From positions 124,501 through 188,500 of the forward strand of contig NZ_CP009429.1 in the NCBI RefSeq assembly GCF_001314325.1: a stretch of DNA of 64,000 nt, given 5' to 3'. The translations under genes and the position numbers were made by a program. Positions 39,492 through 48,253 of this stretch are shown here, one piece after another (the first letter of the stretch is position 1; each line of letters opens with the position of its first letter). This DNA is from Sphingopyxis macrogoltabida. GTDB lineage: Bacteria > Pseudomonadota > Alphaproteobacteria > Sphingomonadales > Sphingomonadaceae. The notes beneath the pieces are model-generated. The model was given only the letters and a program-made list of their open reading frames with translations. It did no database searches and was not told where the DNA came from.

Positions 39492-39870
39492 TCCATCGTT
39501 TCAACGTCGGGGGGATCGGGTTGACCGACGCCGACCGGTCTAATTCAGAGGGATTCAACATCGGCTGAAATCCTCTGGTAAACAGGCTGTTCATAGTTTC
39601 GGGCAGGGCGTTCACATCGCGGGACAGGTCGAAGAAACGGGCGGGCCGCGACGCGTTCCCTTGCCCGCCGCCGGCCGCGCCGCCGAGATAATGACGAAGC
39701 GCGCCCACCCGTGCGGCGTGCGATTCGCGATTCGACCGCGTCTGCAGCAGCCGGACGGTCGGCAGCATCGCCTGACGCGCGCTCGATACGGCCAGGATGA
39801 TGTCGAAACCGGGGTTCGACAGGCTGGCCGCACCGGCGATGCGCGGAAGATCGGATGGGGCAAGGTTCAT
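39478..39870 (-). CDS. Possible 130-aa protein upstream of sciP
   Basis: The frame has strong G/C third-position bias over its first 80 or so codons (LPRIAGAASLSNPGFDIILA; RPARFFDLSRDVNALPETM). The last 30 codons look less coding-like. It overlaps the sciP start by 14 bases and could form an operon with it. No homologous family was recognised. It may be genuine, or only its first part may be translated. Confidence 0.45.
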   Translation of the reverse strand: MNLAPSDLPRIAGAASLSNPGFDIILAVSSARQAMLPTVRLLQTRSNRESHAARVGALRHYLGGAAGGGQGNASRPARFFDLSRDVNALPETMNSLFTRGFQPMLNPSELDRSASVNPIPPTLKRWNEHD

Positions 39871-40015
39871 ATCGACTCGTCTAGCGAAGACGGCCTAAGG
39901 TCCAGTAAATGCCCATTTCAGGCCTTGTTAGCGAAGCTTAACCCCCGTCAATATTTTGACGCGTGCGGTAGAAAAGCTGGTATTTTTGCACGCCCATCCC
40001 TAGATGGCGCGCATC

Positions 40016-41149
40016 ATGGCCACCGCATTTTCCCCTGCCGGGCTCGCCCGGGGCGACTTCCAACTCGATGATCCGCTGAAGGACCGGCGGATCGTCGTCG
40101 CGATGTCGGGCGGAGTCGATTCGAGCGTGGTCGCGGCGCTGGCTGCGCGGTCGGGTGCCGAGGTGATCGGTGTGACGCTGCAGCTTTACGATCATGGCGC
40201 GAAGGCGAAGCGGGTCGGGGCGTGCTGCGCCGGGCAGGATATCCGCGATGCACGCGCGGTCGCCGACCGGCTGGGCTTTGCGCATCATGTCTATGATCAT
40301 GAAAGCCGCTTTCGCGATACGGTGATCGACCAGTTTGCCGACGAATATCTGAGCGGCAGGACGCCCATCCCGTGCGTGCGCTGCAACATGGGGGTGAAGT
40401 TCACCGACCTGTTCCGGCTGGCGAAGGACCTCGGCGCCGACTGTCTGGCGACCGGCCATTATGTGCGGCGGGTGATGGGACCCGCGGGCGCCGAGTTGCA
40501 CCGCGCCGTCGATCCGGCGCGCGACCAGAGTTATTTCCTGTTCGCGACGACGCAGGACCAGCTCGACTTTCTACGCTTTCCGCTCGGCGGGCTCGAGAAG
40601 AGCGTCGTGCGCGAAATCGCGCGCGACCTCGGACTCGGTGTTGCGGGCAAACCCGACAGTCAGGATATCTGCTTCGTCCCCGACGGCGATTATGCGACGC
40701 TGGTCAGGAAGCTGCGCCCCGAGGCGGACGACCAGGGCGATATCGTCCATGTCGACGGCACGGTGCTGGGCGCACACAAGGGGCTCATCCATTACACCGT
40801 CGGCCAGCGGCGCGGGATCGAGATCGGCGGGCAGGCCGAGCCGCTTTATGTCGTCCGCCTCGATGCCGAAGCAAAGCAGGTGGTCGTTGGGCCGCGTCGC
40901 GCGCTCGCGGTGTCAGGGGCCCGGCTGGGCGAAGGGAACTGGCTGGCCGATGTCGAAGGCCGCGAGGTGCTGGCGAAGGTCCGGAGCATGGCGCGGCCGG
41001 TCGCGGCGCGGGTGACCGGCGACCGGCTGATCTTCGCAGCGCCGGAATATGGCGTCGCCCCGGGGCAGGCGGCGGTGATCTATGACGCCGCCGACGAGAG
41101 CCGCGTGCTCGGCGGCTGCTGGATCGAAGCGACCTTCGCGCCGGAATAG
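40016..41149 (+). CDS. mnmA: tRNA-specific 2-thiouridylase MnmA
   Basis: A 377-aa PP-loop enzyme that thiolates U34 of tRNA Lys, Glu and Gln. The ATP site [10 protein letters not shown] lies near residue 30. The first catalytic Cys is in [12 protein letters not shown], followed by the tRNA-binding ATGHYVRR and RDQSYFLF. The second Cys is in [15 protein letters not shown], and a C-terminal beta-domain includes [10 protein letters not shown]. An ATG four codons upstream (40004) is equally possible as start; neither has a strong ribosome binding site. Confidence 0.96.
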   Translation: MATAFSPAGLARGDFQLDDPLKDRRIVVAMSGGVDSSVVAALAARSGAEVIGVTLQLYDHGAKAKRVGACCAGQDIRDARAVADRLGFAHHVYDHESRFRDTVIDQFADEYLSGRTPIPCVRCNMGVKFTDLFRLAKDLGADCLATGHYVRRVMGPAGAELHRAVDPARDQSYFLFATTQDQLDFLRFPLGGLEKSVVREIARDLGLGVAGKPDSQDICFVPDGDYATLVRKLRPEADDQGDIVHVDGTVLGAHKGLIHYTVGQRRGIEIGGQAEPLYVVRLDAEAKQVVVGPRRALAVSGARLGEGNWLADVEGREVLAKVRSMARPVAARVTGDRLIFAAPEYGVAPGQAAVIYDAADESRVLGGCWIEATFAPE

Positions 41150-41200
41150 ATTGAACTTCTCCCCGCAATGCCGCAGCTTCGGCGGCAAGGGAGAAAAACC

Positions 41201-41638
41201 ATGATCAACTGGGTTTTGCGTGGCGCGGTCCTGCTGTGGGCGGTCTTTTTCGTCATCGTCGGCATGCGGGGATTGTTCGATCCTCTAAGCTATACGGAAA
41301 CCTTCGGCATCCTCGTCGAGGGTACGGCGACCAACACGATCCGTGCCGACCTGTCGGCCTTTTTCCTTGTCGCCGCGGGCGCCGCGGCGCTCGGCGCGCT
41401 GGTTCCGGGCTGGCTGCGCGCTTTGCTGGTCCCGGCCGCGCTCTACGGCACGGCGCTCGCGGGCCGCTTGTTCGGCGCGGCGAGCGGCGATCCGGTCAAT
41501 TCGGGCATCATCCAGGCAATGATCATCGAGGCGCTGTCCGTGGCGCTGATGGTCGGGAGCTGGTGGGTGTTGTCGCGCCCCGCGATCGGCCGGAACACCG
41601 ATGGGGCGAGCGACCCCGAAGGGACTTCGGTGCATTAA
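41201..41638 (+). CDS. DUF4345-like small membrane protein
   Basis: A 145-aa inner-membrane protein with four hydrophobic helices (VLLWAVFFVIVGMRGLF near the start, AFFLVAAGAAALGALVPG, ALLVPAALYGTALAGRLFG, IIEALSVALMVGSWWVL). This layout resembles the DUF4345/DoxX-like group. ATG 41201 follows GGGAG with 6-7 bases spacing. Function is unknown. It stands between mnmA and a very small charged-protein gene. Confidence 0.8.
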   Translation: MINWVLRGAVLLWAVFFVIVGMRGLFDPLSYTETFGILVEGTATNTIRADLSAFFLVAAGAAALGALVPGWLRALLVPAALYGTALAGRLFGAASGDPVNSGIIQAMIIEALSVALMVGSWWVLSRPAIGRNTDGASDPEGTSVH

Positions 41639-41730
41639 GGCGGAGAAATCGTCGATCCTGTCCTTTCCATCGGGACTGGGCTATCATCTCTGCGGGTCGC
41701 TCCTTGTTTCCAGTGATGGAAGGAGAAACC

Positions 41731-41868
41731 ATGATGTCTGACGACGACAAGCGAGGCGGTCCGGATCGACGATCGGACGAACGGCGGATCGCCGACGATC
41801 CCGGTTACAAGGGCCCCGAACGTCGCAAGGGCGACCGGCGGTCGGGTAAGGATCGCCGTGCGCCCTGA
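41731..41868 (+). CDS. 45-aa highly charged protein
   Basis: AAGGAG lies 6 bases before ATG 41731, opening a 45-codon frame. The product is nearly all charged and Gly residues, with a repeated pattern GPDRRSDERR ... GPERRKGDRRSGKDRR. The codon third positions follow the genome bias. The strong ribosome binding site and the internal repeat support translation. No family is recognised; nucleic-acid binding is a guess from the Arg content. Confidence 0.65.
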   Translation: MMSDDDKRGGPDRRSDERRIADDPGYKGPERRKGDRRSGKDRRAP

Positions 41869-41907
41869 AATCGGGCAGGCCGATCCTGCCGTTCGAGGAG
41901 GATTGCC

Positions 41908-42597
41908 ATGACCGAACCGCGCGTGCCGCGCTTGACCGTCGATATCGTGTCGGACGTCATGTGCCCCTGGTGTATCATCGGCTGGCTGAAGTTCGAGCGG
42001 GTGATGGCGCATTTTGCGGGACGGCTGGACTTTCGCGTCCAGTGGCATCCGTTCGAACTCAACCCCGACATGCCGCCCGAGGGCGAGGACGCTGCTGCGC
42101 ACGTCATGCGCAAATATGGCATCGCCGACCAGAGCCGCGCGAACAGCGGGCGGATGGCGGGGATTGCCGCCGAACTGGGCTTCACCTTTAACCGCGGGCC
42201 CGATTTCCGGATGCGCAACAGTTTCGATGCGCATCGCCTGCTGACCTGGGCAGGGGCGCTCGAAGACCCCGAGCAGGAAGCGGCGACCGGCGTGCAAACG
42301 GCGCTGAAACTGGCGCTGTTCCGCGCCCATTTCACCGACAATCGCGATGTCGGCGACCCGGAGGTGCTGGCCGACGTCGCGGCCTCGGCCGGGCTCGACC
42401 GGACGCGGGCGGCGGCGATTCTCGCAGGCGGCGAATTCGGCGAGATGGTGCGCACCGAGGAAGCCTATTGGGCCGACCAGAATATCACCGGCGTCCCCGC
42501 CTTCATCCTCGCCGGACGGATGCTGATCCCCGGCGCGCAGGACCCCGAAGCCTTTATTCGCGTTATCGAAAATAAGGTGCTGGCGAGCGCCGGTTGA
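41908..42597 (+). CDS. DsbA-family oxidoreductase (FrnE-like)
   Basis: A 229-aa cytoplasmic thioredoxin-fold protein with no signal peptide. The redox motif CPWC lies near residue 20 in DIVSDVMCPWCIIG, and the cis-Pro loop is ITGVPAFILAGR near 197. It matches the FrnE/2-hydroxychromene-isomerase-like branch of DsbA proteins. Likely a disulfide oxidoreductase or isomerase acting under oxidative stress. GAGGAGG precedes ATG 41908. Confidence 0.92.
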   Translation: MTEPRVPRLTVDIVSDVMCPWCIIGWLKFERVMAHFAGRLDFRVQWHPFELNPDMPPEGEDAAAHVMRKYGIADQSRANSGRMAGIAAELGFTFNRGPDFRMRNSFDAHRLLTWAGALEDPEQEAATGVQTALKLALFRAHFTDNRDVGDPEVLADVAASAGLDRTRAAAILAGGEFGEMVRTEEAYWADQNITGVPAFILAGRMLIPGAQDPEAFIRVIENKVLASAG

Positions 42598-42687
42598 GGA
42601 ACTGCGGCGGCCGGACGGGCGTTTTCAGGCCATCCCCCTTGCCCGCGCGGGCTTTCCGGTCCGGCGGGCCCAGCTATGGAGCCGGTC

Positions 42688-42999
42688 ATGGCCGATACCC
42701 CGCGCAAGCCCGAAGCGGACGCCCCCGAGGCGCTCAACCGCGAGCAGCAGGATGAAGAGGCGCAGGCACAAACCGTCGCCGAGGCCGCCCGGCGCGAACG
42801 CCGGCTGGAAGACAGCGACAAGGTCAAAAGCCGCGACGAGAGCGACGACGCGCAAGATCTGGTCGACCATATGCGCCAGATGGAGCGGTCGGGCCGGATC
42901 GACATGGATGCCTATCGCGGCGAGCGCAGCGACGACGATGAGGATGGCGAACTCGGCGAAGAGGGTATCGAGGACGACGGACCGCGCGGCGCGCCCTGA
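42688..42999 (+). CDS. Acidic hypothetical protein, 103 aa
   Basis: A strongly charged, probably unstructured and coiled-coil protein (EALNREQQDEEAQAQTVAEA ... DDAQDLVDHMRQMERSGRID ... DDDEDGELGEEGIEDD). The ATG at 42688 has GGAG 6 bases upstream; an earlier in-frame ATG at 42676 lacks one. Third-position bias supports coding. No known domain is seen. Confidence 0.7.
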   Translation: MADTPRKPEADAPEALNREQQDEEAQAQTVAEAARRERRLEDSDKVKSRDESDDAQDLVDHMRQMERSGRIDMDAYRGERSDDDEDGELGEEGIEDDGPRGAP

Positions 43000-43124
43000 A
43001 TTCCATGAGGGCAGTCCGGTCGGTCGACTACGGTGCCGCTCCGGATAGGATAGCGGCGATTGCACGCCATAGCGGCGGAGGCCGGTCGGGATTTCGCTGA
43101 GCCCCTTGTGGCAGGGCGGGCCAT

Positions 43125-43688
43125 ATGGCTCATCTCGTCGCCCGGCATCACCCTGGTTCACGCCGCCGGCGCGTTTCGTATCGCCGCCGCACCCAAGCCG
43201 GCTTTGCCCTGTGGCTGTTGCTGGCCACGGCGGGCATTAGCGGCGCACTCGGCACGCCCTCAGTCATCGAACGTCCCGAGGCGCGCGACACCGGTGCAGC
43301 GCTCGTGCAACCCGGCGCTCCCGCCGTAGCACCCGACCGGCTGACGGCGCGCTTCGGCTTCTGTCACAGCGGCGGCGGCCGCAATTGCGTCGTCGATGGC
43401 GATACCTTCCGGTTCGAGGGTGAAAAATACCGGATCGCGGACATTGATACCCCGGAAACCCATCCGGCCCGCTGCGCGGAGGAGGCGGTGCTCGGCGAAG
43501 CGGCGACCCGACGCCTGCGCACATTGCTCAACGAAGGTGCGTTCACCCTCGATGAAGCGGACCGCGATACCGATGTGCACGGCCGCAAGCTGCGGATCGT
43601 GACGCGCGGCGGGGCCAGCATCGGCGACCAGCTTGTCGACGAGGGGCTGGCGCGGCGATGGGAAGGATATCGCCGCCCCTGGTGCTGA
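43125..43688 (+). CDS. Thermonuclease (SNase)-family protein
   Basis: A 187-aa protein with one N-terminal hydrophobic anchor or signal (FALWLLLATAGISGALG) and a staphylococcal-nuclease fold. Ca-binding and catalytic residues appear in CVVDGDTFRFEGEKYRIADI and IDTPET, plus the Arg/Glu pair around RDTDVHGRKLRIV. Full-length SNase domains are about 140 aa, so it is complete. Likely a secreted or membrane-anchored nuclease. Confidence 0.88.
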   Translation: MAHLVARHHPGSRRRRVSYRRRTQAGFALWLLLATAGISGALGTPSVIERPEARDTGAALVQPGAPAVAPDRLTARFGFCHSGGGRNCVVDGDTFRFEGEKYRIADIDTPETHPARCAEEAVLGEAATRRLRTLLNEGAFTLDEADRDTDVHGRKLRIVTRGGASIGDQLVDEGLARRWEGYRRPWC

Positions 43689-43705
43689 AGGGCCTCGCGG
43701 GCAGG

Positions 43706-44407
43706 CTATTCCGGCTCGGGCGCGGTCTCGGCCGGCGCGTCGGGGTCCATCCACGGCCCTTCGTCGCGAAGCGGCTGGTTCGGGCCGGCGAGCTGGCGAG
43801 CGACGTCGGCGGCGAGCAACTGCGCGACCGGATCGTCGTCCTTGGCCGCCCATTCATCCCGGCGGGCTGCGAGCGCCGTGGCGCGTTCGCCTTCGGGGCG
43901 CGCCGCGACCTCGACATAAAAACGCACGAGTTGCAGCCAGGGCGCGTCATCGGTCAGCACATCCTCGGCCCAGCGGCTGAACGGGCCGCCCGCGGGCACC
44001 CATTGGCCCTCGCGTCGGTCGAGAAAGAAGAGCAGGCGCGATCCTTTCGGCACCATATAGCGGATGCAGCCGCCGATCTGGGCGAGCGGGTGGGCGTTTT
44101 CGAGATCATAGGGGTTGCTGGGAATCGCGAAGCGGTCGGGCGCGAGTGCGATCGGCAGCGTCGTCGGGGCCGCCGCCATATCGCCCTTGAGCGCGGTCAC
44201 GGGCGCAATGTCGATGCGCATGGCGTCGGGGCCGTCGACCGCATCCATCTGCGCGCCGCCCGTAACCGTCGCGAGCAGGATCATGTCCGCCGCGGCGACC
44301 AGCTCCATATTGGTCGGCACGGCATAGCCGGGGGCAGGCGAGCAGGCGAGAGCGGGAAGGGGTGCGGCAGTAAGCGCGAGCGCGGCGAACGGAAGGAGGA
44401 AACGCAT
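43706..44407 (-). CDS. Secreted hypothetical protein, 233 aa
   Basis: The signal peptide (FLLPFAALALTAAPLPALA) is cleaved before CSPAPGYAVPTNM. The mature part contains a beta-rich region (AADMILLATVTGGAQ; DAMRIDIAPVTALKGD) and GGCIRYMVPKGSRLLFFLDR with a conserved-looking Cys. No family is assigned. The gene is convergent with the nuclease gene, 17 bases apart. Confidence 0.78.
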   Translation of the reverse strand: MRFLLPFAALALTAAPLPALACSPAPGYAVPTNMELVAAADMILLATVTGGAQMDAVDGPDAMRIDIAPVTALKGDMAAAPTTLPIALAPDRFAIPSNPYDLENAHPLAQIGGCIRYMVPKGSRLLFFLDRREGQWVPAGGPFSRWAEDVLTDDAPWLQLVRFYVEVAARPEGERATALAARRDEWAAKDDDPVAQLLAADVARQLAGPNQPLRDEGPWMDPDAPAETAPEPE

Positions 44408-44545
44408 CGCGTCAGGCTAGCGCGCCGGCGGACGCTTGAAAAGCGGCGCGGCTTTCGGGCGGCCTGCCGGATGGAGCCAAGCGGGATTTCGCGCGTATGG
44501 TGCGTACGTCCGCAGGATTGCTGCGGAGCGCCGAGGAGAATGACC

Positions 44546-44803
44546 ATGGCCGAACATGACCATAGCGCGATCAAGGAACATATGAATGTCGTCGGCGCCG
44601 ACGGCGTCCATCTGGGCACCGTCGACCATCTCGACGGCGAGCGCATCAAGCTGACCAGGGCCGACAGCCCTCAGGCCGAGGACGGACAGGGCGGCAAGCA
44701 CCATTATATTCCCGCCGGCCTCGTCGCATCGGTCGATGGCGATACGGTGCGCCTGTCGGCGACCGCCGCCAATGCGGCCGAGCTGTTCGAGGAAGCCGAA
44801 TAG
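44546..44803 (+). CDS. DUF2171 domain protein
   Basis: An 85-aa protein with the DUF2171 (PRC-barrel-like) core: IKEHMNVVGADGVHLGTVDH, then GERIKLTRADS and GGKHHYIPAGLVASVDGDTV. ATG 44546 follows GAGGAGA. Such proteins are small soluble beta-barrels of unknown role. A T-rich terminator follows at 44863. Confidence 0.88.
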   Translation: MAEHDHSAIKEHMNVVGADGVHLGTVDHLDGERIKLTRADSPQAEDGQGGKHHYIPAGLVASVDGDTVRLSATAANAAELFEEAE

Positions 44804-44862
44804 CGGCGACAACCGATAACCAGAGGGCCGCGGGCGCAATCCGGCGCCCCTGCACTGAAACT

Positions 44863-44897
44863 GGCCCGCCCCGTCGCCCCGGGGCGGGCCATTTTCT
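44863..44897 (+). terminator. Intrinsic terminator of DUF2171 gene
   Basis: GGCCCGCCCC (44863-44872) pairs perfectly with 44881-44890 and is followed by ATTTTCTTT. Confidence 0.9.
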
Positions 44898-44972
44898 TTG
44901 GCGGATCGCTGCACCGGCGCCGCCAATGGGCTATGGGTGATTTTTCAACGCTCTGCCGTTATGGAAGGGGCG

Positions 44973-46553
44973 ATGGGAAGCGAGGGGGCAAATCGGGCGT
45001 CGTGGGCGCGCGCGGGGCGGATTGTCGCCGCGCTGCTGCTGTTCGCGGCCGGCTATGCCATCGCCAACCGTTATCCGCTGACCTACAATGTGCTTTATCG
45101 CCATGCGGCGGGCGACACCGAAAGCGCGGTGCGCGCGATGCTGTTCCTCGGCCTGCAGGGCGGCATATTGCTGGTCGCGCTGGCGTTGCTGCCGGGACGC
45201 TGGGCGGCGCTGCTGCTGGCGCTTGCGGGGGCGTCGATCCTCGTCAACCACGGTTATAGCGGGATCGTCGGCGAGCCGGTCGATGGCGGCACGCTGGCGT
45301 GGATGATCGCCGAGACCAGACAGGCGGGCAATGCGGCGGGCGAGTTCACTGCGCCGCTGCTGATGGCCGGCGCACAGACGACGGCGGCGCTGGCGCTGCT
45401 CGCGGCGGCGCACTGGCTGCTGCGCGGCGCGGTGGCGCTGCCGTGGGGGCGCGGGGTCGCGGTGGGGGTGATCGCGCTGCTCGCCCTCCCTTCGCTGCTT
45501 TATCGTACTGCCGACCTGTGGCCCGAAGGGGCCGAGCGTAACATTCCGGGGCTCGGCTGGGACCTGCTGACCGCGCCTGCGCCGCCGCCGCGCGCCGCGC
45601 CCGAACTCACGCCCGATCCGGCCATCCAGACGCCGCGCCATATCGTGTGGCTGATCGACGAGAGTGTTGCCGAAGCCCCGTTCGCGCGGCTGATCGCGCC
45701 GAGGCTGGCGGCGGTGCCGCACCTCGATTTCGGGGTCGCTGCGGCCATGGGCAATTGCAGCGCGCCGGCGCAGGTCGCGCTGCGTTCGGGGGTCGACGTT
45801 CGCCGCGCCTCGCCGGCGATCGACCTGCGCCGCACGCCGTCGATCTGGGCCTATGCGAAGCGCGCGGGCTATCGCACGTTGCTGATCGACGGGCAGACGT
45901 CGGGCGCGCCGCAGAATCTGCTGCTGGCGCCAGAACGCGCGCTGATCGACGATTTCCGGCCGATGCCCGGCGGCATCGACACCGACCTGAAGATCGCTGA
46001 CGCGCTCAACCGGCAGATGAGGGCGCCGGGGCGGAGCTTCACCCTTGCGGTGCTGCGCGGGGTGCATTTCCAGTATCGCGACCATTATCCGGCGGGGGCG
46101 ATCCCTGCCGACAGCCCGGTCGCGCTGCAATATGACACGGCGCTGGGCTGGTCGAAGGGGCGGTTTTTCGAGCGGCTGCTGGCGGGGGTCGATCGCGACG
46201 CGGTGGCGGTCGTCTACACCTCCGACCATGGCCAGAACCTGACCCCGGGGGCGCTGCCGCATTGCAGCCGCGAGGCGGTGCAGGGCGAGTTCCGCATTCC
46301 GCTGCTCGCCTTCCTGCCCGATACGCTCGCGGCGCGCTATGCCGCCGCACCGCGGCAGGGCCACTCGGCGAGCCAGATCTTTCCCGCGACGCTCGGCTGG
46401 ATGGGCTATGATCCCGCCAAGGCCGCGGGGCTGTACGACAACGACCTCGACCGGCCGACTGCGCGCTATGTGTGGTTCGGGCGGACGGTGATCCCGATGG
46501 GCAGCGACACGCAGGTGTCGCTGACCGCCGGGACCGCCTTTCCGGGTAATTAA
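44973..46553 (+). CDS. Sulfatase-fold membrane protein (phosphoethanolamine-transferase-like)
   Basis: A 526-aa protein with about five N-terminal membrane helices (residues 10-180) and a C-terminal alkaline-phosphatase/sulfatase-like domain. The domain shows in HIVWLIDESVAEAPF, a nucleophile region near MGNCSAPAQVALRSG, and VAVVYTSDHGQNLTP with metal Asp-His. It resembles EptA-type or other lipid-headgroup transferases, but the usual nucleophilic Thr and neighbouring motif are altered. GGAAG lies before ATG 44973; an ATG 12 bases earlier is an alternative. It ends on the same codon region as the convergent next gene. Confidence 0.8.
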   Translation: MGSEGANRASWARAGRIVAALLLFAAGYAIANRYPLTYNVLYRHAAGDTESAVRAMLFLGLQGGILLVALALLPGRWAALLLALAGASILVNHGYSGIVGEPVDGGTLAWMIAETRQAGNAAGEFTAPLLMAGAQTTAALALLAAAHWLLRGAVALPWGRGVAVGVIALLALPSLLYRTADLWPEGAERNIPGLGWDLLTAPAPPPRAAPELTPDPAIQTPRHIVWLIDESVAEAPFARLIAPRLAAVPHLDFGVAAAMGNCSAPAQVALRSGVDVRRASPAIDLRRTPSIWAYAKRAGYRTLLIDGQTSGAPQNLLLAPERALIDDFRPMPGGIDTDLKIADALNRQMRAPGRSFTLAVLRGVHFQYRDHYPAGAIPADSPVALQYDTALGWSKGRFFERLLAGVDRDAVAVVYTSDHGQNLTPGALPHCSREAVQGEFRIPLLAFLPDTLAARYAAAPRQGHSASQIFPATLGWMGYDPAKAAGLYDNDLDRPTARYVWFGRTVIPMGSDTQVSLTAGTAFPGN

Positions 46554-47008
46554 CGCGTTTCGGCCGCCGCGCCGGCCTCGGCGCGCGCCTTGAGGTCGGT
46601 CTTGGGCAGCTTGGTCACCAGCCCGTGCGCGGCGCCTTCGGCGTGGCTGTAGAGCGACGACAGCGGCACATTATAGAGCTTGCCGCCGTCGACGACGATC
46701 GCCTGATCGCCGTCGACGCTCTGGACGGTGCCGACGCTGTTGCCGCTACTGTCGCTGACCTGCGCGCCGGCGCGGACATCCTCGCGCGCCGCGAGCTTGA
46801 GCTTGGTCGCATCGACCGTGTGGTTGACGCCTTCATCGACGCGGTCGACGGTCTGGCCGACGCGGTCGGTCACCGCGCCGACGGTGCCGGCGGGATTGAC
46901 GCCGACCTGCGCCCCGGCATTGACGTCGGCGACGCCGCCGACTTGCGCGAGGGCGGGGGCGGCGATCAGGGCGGCGCCGGTGGCGAGCAGGCTGAGGGTC
47001 TTGCGCAT
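46550..47008 (-). CDS. Secreted PRC-barrel-like protein
   Basis: A 152-aa protein with signal peptide LLATGAALIAAPALA. A Val/Asp-rich low-complexity part follows (VGAVTDRVGQTVDRVDEGVN). The C-terminal PRC-barrel-like domain spans residues about 75-125 (VRAGAQVSDSSGNSVGTVQS, AIVVDGGKLYNVPLSSL). Common in sphingomonads as a periplasmic protein of unknown role. Its stop shares bases with the convergent upstream gene. Confidence 0.83.
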   Translation of the reverse strand: MRKTLSLLATGAALIAAPALAQVGGVADVNAGAQVGVNPAGTVGAVTDRVGQTVDRVDEGVNHTVDATKLKLAAREDVRAGAQVSDSSGNSVGTVQSVDGDQAIVVDGGKLYNVPLSSLYSHAEGAAHGLVTKLPKTDLKARAEAGAAAETR

Positions 47009-47129
47009 GACTGATTTCCTTCATGTCCGTGGGGGATATGAAGCGAAACCCGGCGGCGGCAGCCGGCGTTGCCCGCGGCGCGGCGGGACGGCGCGATGCT
47101 GCGACGAAGCGCCGGTCCGTGCGGTTTGA

Positions 47130-47279
47130 TCAGTGCGGCTTGGCGCCGGTGCCGATCAGCTTGTTGAGCGTCGCGATGCGCTGGCGCGCCGCGGTCCAGT
47201 CGCGCTCGGGATGCGCCTGAATCTGCTCGAGGAGGACGCGCACCTCCTTGCGGCGGTCGCCTTCGGTTACGGCCTGCAT
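47130..47279 (-). CDS. 49-aa small protein
   Basis: AAGGAGA lies 7 bases before this minus-strand ATG. The 49-aa product (EGDRRKEVRVLLEQIQAHPE ... DWTAARQRIATLNKLIG) is helical and amphipathic, with a plausible coiled-coil. The much longer in-frame extension upstream is composed of unlikely Arg/Pro-rich sequence and was rejected. Function is unknown. Confidence 0.72.
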   Translation of the reverse strand: MQAVTEGDRRKEVRVLLEQIQAHPERDWTAARQRIATLNKLIGTGAKPH

Positions 47280-47389
47280 GGGCTTTCTCCTTCCGGGCGG
47301 CACTATAGCATCGCGGCGCGGCCTGCGGCGACGGTTTGTCGCGCGGCGGGGGCGGCTTGACCCTCGCGGGCGGCGTGCGCGCCGGGCAA

Positions 47390-47565
47390 AGGTCGCTAAG
47401 GTGACGCACAGCGCGCCCGGGGCGAAAGGTCGCAAAGATCGTGCGCGGGTGCGATGTTCGGCGCGGCGGGATTCGGCCGGGCGGGTGGAGGGGCGGATTG
47501 ACGGGTCAAAGAGCGAAGGGCGGCAGGCTGGCACGCTGCGGCAATGTGGGAAAGGCGCGCGCGGT
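47390..47565 (-). repeat. Dispersed intergenic repeat, copy B
   Basis: Read on the minus strand, this stretch (CCTTTCCCACATTGCCGC ... GAACATCGCACCCGCGCA ... TAGCGACCTTTGCCC) aligns with the plus strand of 36324-36480. It lies between the 49-aa gene and the membrane-protein gene, where no other ORF is supported. Confidence 0.65.
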
Positions 47566-47642
47566 CCTATTTCGCGCGGCCGTTCCGCACGGGGGCGCGG
47601 CGGGGGTGGCGCGGCGCGGTGCGAGTGCCTATCTGGGCCGCG

Positions 47643-48140
47643 ATGACAGGCGGGGACCGGAATATGGTGGTGGTGGCGCGGCTGCGCGCGGCGCCGCTGG
47701 TGGCGTGGCAGTTCGGCTGCGCGCTGCTGCTCGGCGTGCTCGCGGCGCGGCTCGACTGGCACGGCGGCCTTGCCGAAATGCTGCGGACGATGGTCTTCGT
47801 GCAGCCGCTGGTCGGGCTGGGCATCGTCGCGGTGCTGACTTTATGGGCCTATTGGATCGGCGTGTGGCGGCGGCGCGGCGATTATCTGCGCCACGACGGG
47901 GTGACGCTCTATCGCGGCGGCAGCACCCGATGGCCGCTGGCGCTGGTCCGCAATGTCGTGGTGACGCGCGGCGAGACCGGGCTGCATGCGCTGCGGCTGG
48001 TCGTCGACGACGACAGCGAGGTCACGCGCGAACTGGTGAAGCTCTATCTGCTCGACGGCCCGCCCGAGGTGGTGCGCGACGGGGTGATGTTCGCGGTGGC
48101 GCGGGCGGGTGGCGGTTTGGGGGTGGTTACGGTGCATTGA
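47643..48140 (+). CDS. Two-helix membrane protein with PH-like C-terminus
   Basis: A 165-aa protein with two membrane helices (VAWQFGCALLLGVLAARLD and LVGLGIVAVLTLWAYWIGVW). A C-terminal beta-domain (DYLRHDGVTLYRGGSTRWPL, VTRGETGLHALRLVVDDDSE) resembles bacterial PH domains. The start is uncertain: ATG 47643 or ATG 47664. The N-terminal region upstream of 47643 is repeat-derived. Function is unknown. Confidence 0.68.
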   Translation: MTGGDRNMVVVARLRAAPLVAWQFGCALLLGVLAARLDWHGGLAEMLRTMVFVQPLVGLGIVAVLTLWAYWIGVWRRRGDYLRHDGVTLYRGGSTRWPLALVRNVVVTRGETGLHALRLVVDDDSEVTRELVKLYLLDGPPEVVRDGVMFAVARAGGGLGVVTVH

Positions 48141-48165
48141 GGGAATTGCGGCGCATTTCCCACTT

Positions 48166-48239
48166 TCGTCATCCCGGACTTGATCCGGGATCCAAGCCAC
48201 GGCCGTAGAATGGATCCCGGATCAAGTCCGGGATGACGA
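48166..48239. repeat. Inverted repeat left of GIY-YIG gene
   Basis: Arms around 48166-48193 and 48211-48239 are near-perfect complements built on ATCCCGGACTTGATCCGGGAT. A related pair lies at 48591-48679, on the other side of the GIY-YIG gene. Confidence 0.85.
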
Positions 48240-48253
48240 TGGAGGGAGAGGCA

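Noticed and set aside
39928..39943. TTAGC...TTAACC as a CtrA box
   Set aside because: Spacing between half-sites is one base short of the CtrA consensus and the first half-site is imperfect.
47130..47762. 210-codon minus-strand frame
   Set aside because: Only its last 49 codons have a ribosome binding site and a normal composition; the upstream part is repeat-derived and Arg/Pro-rich.
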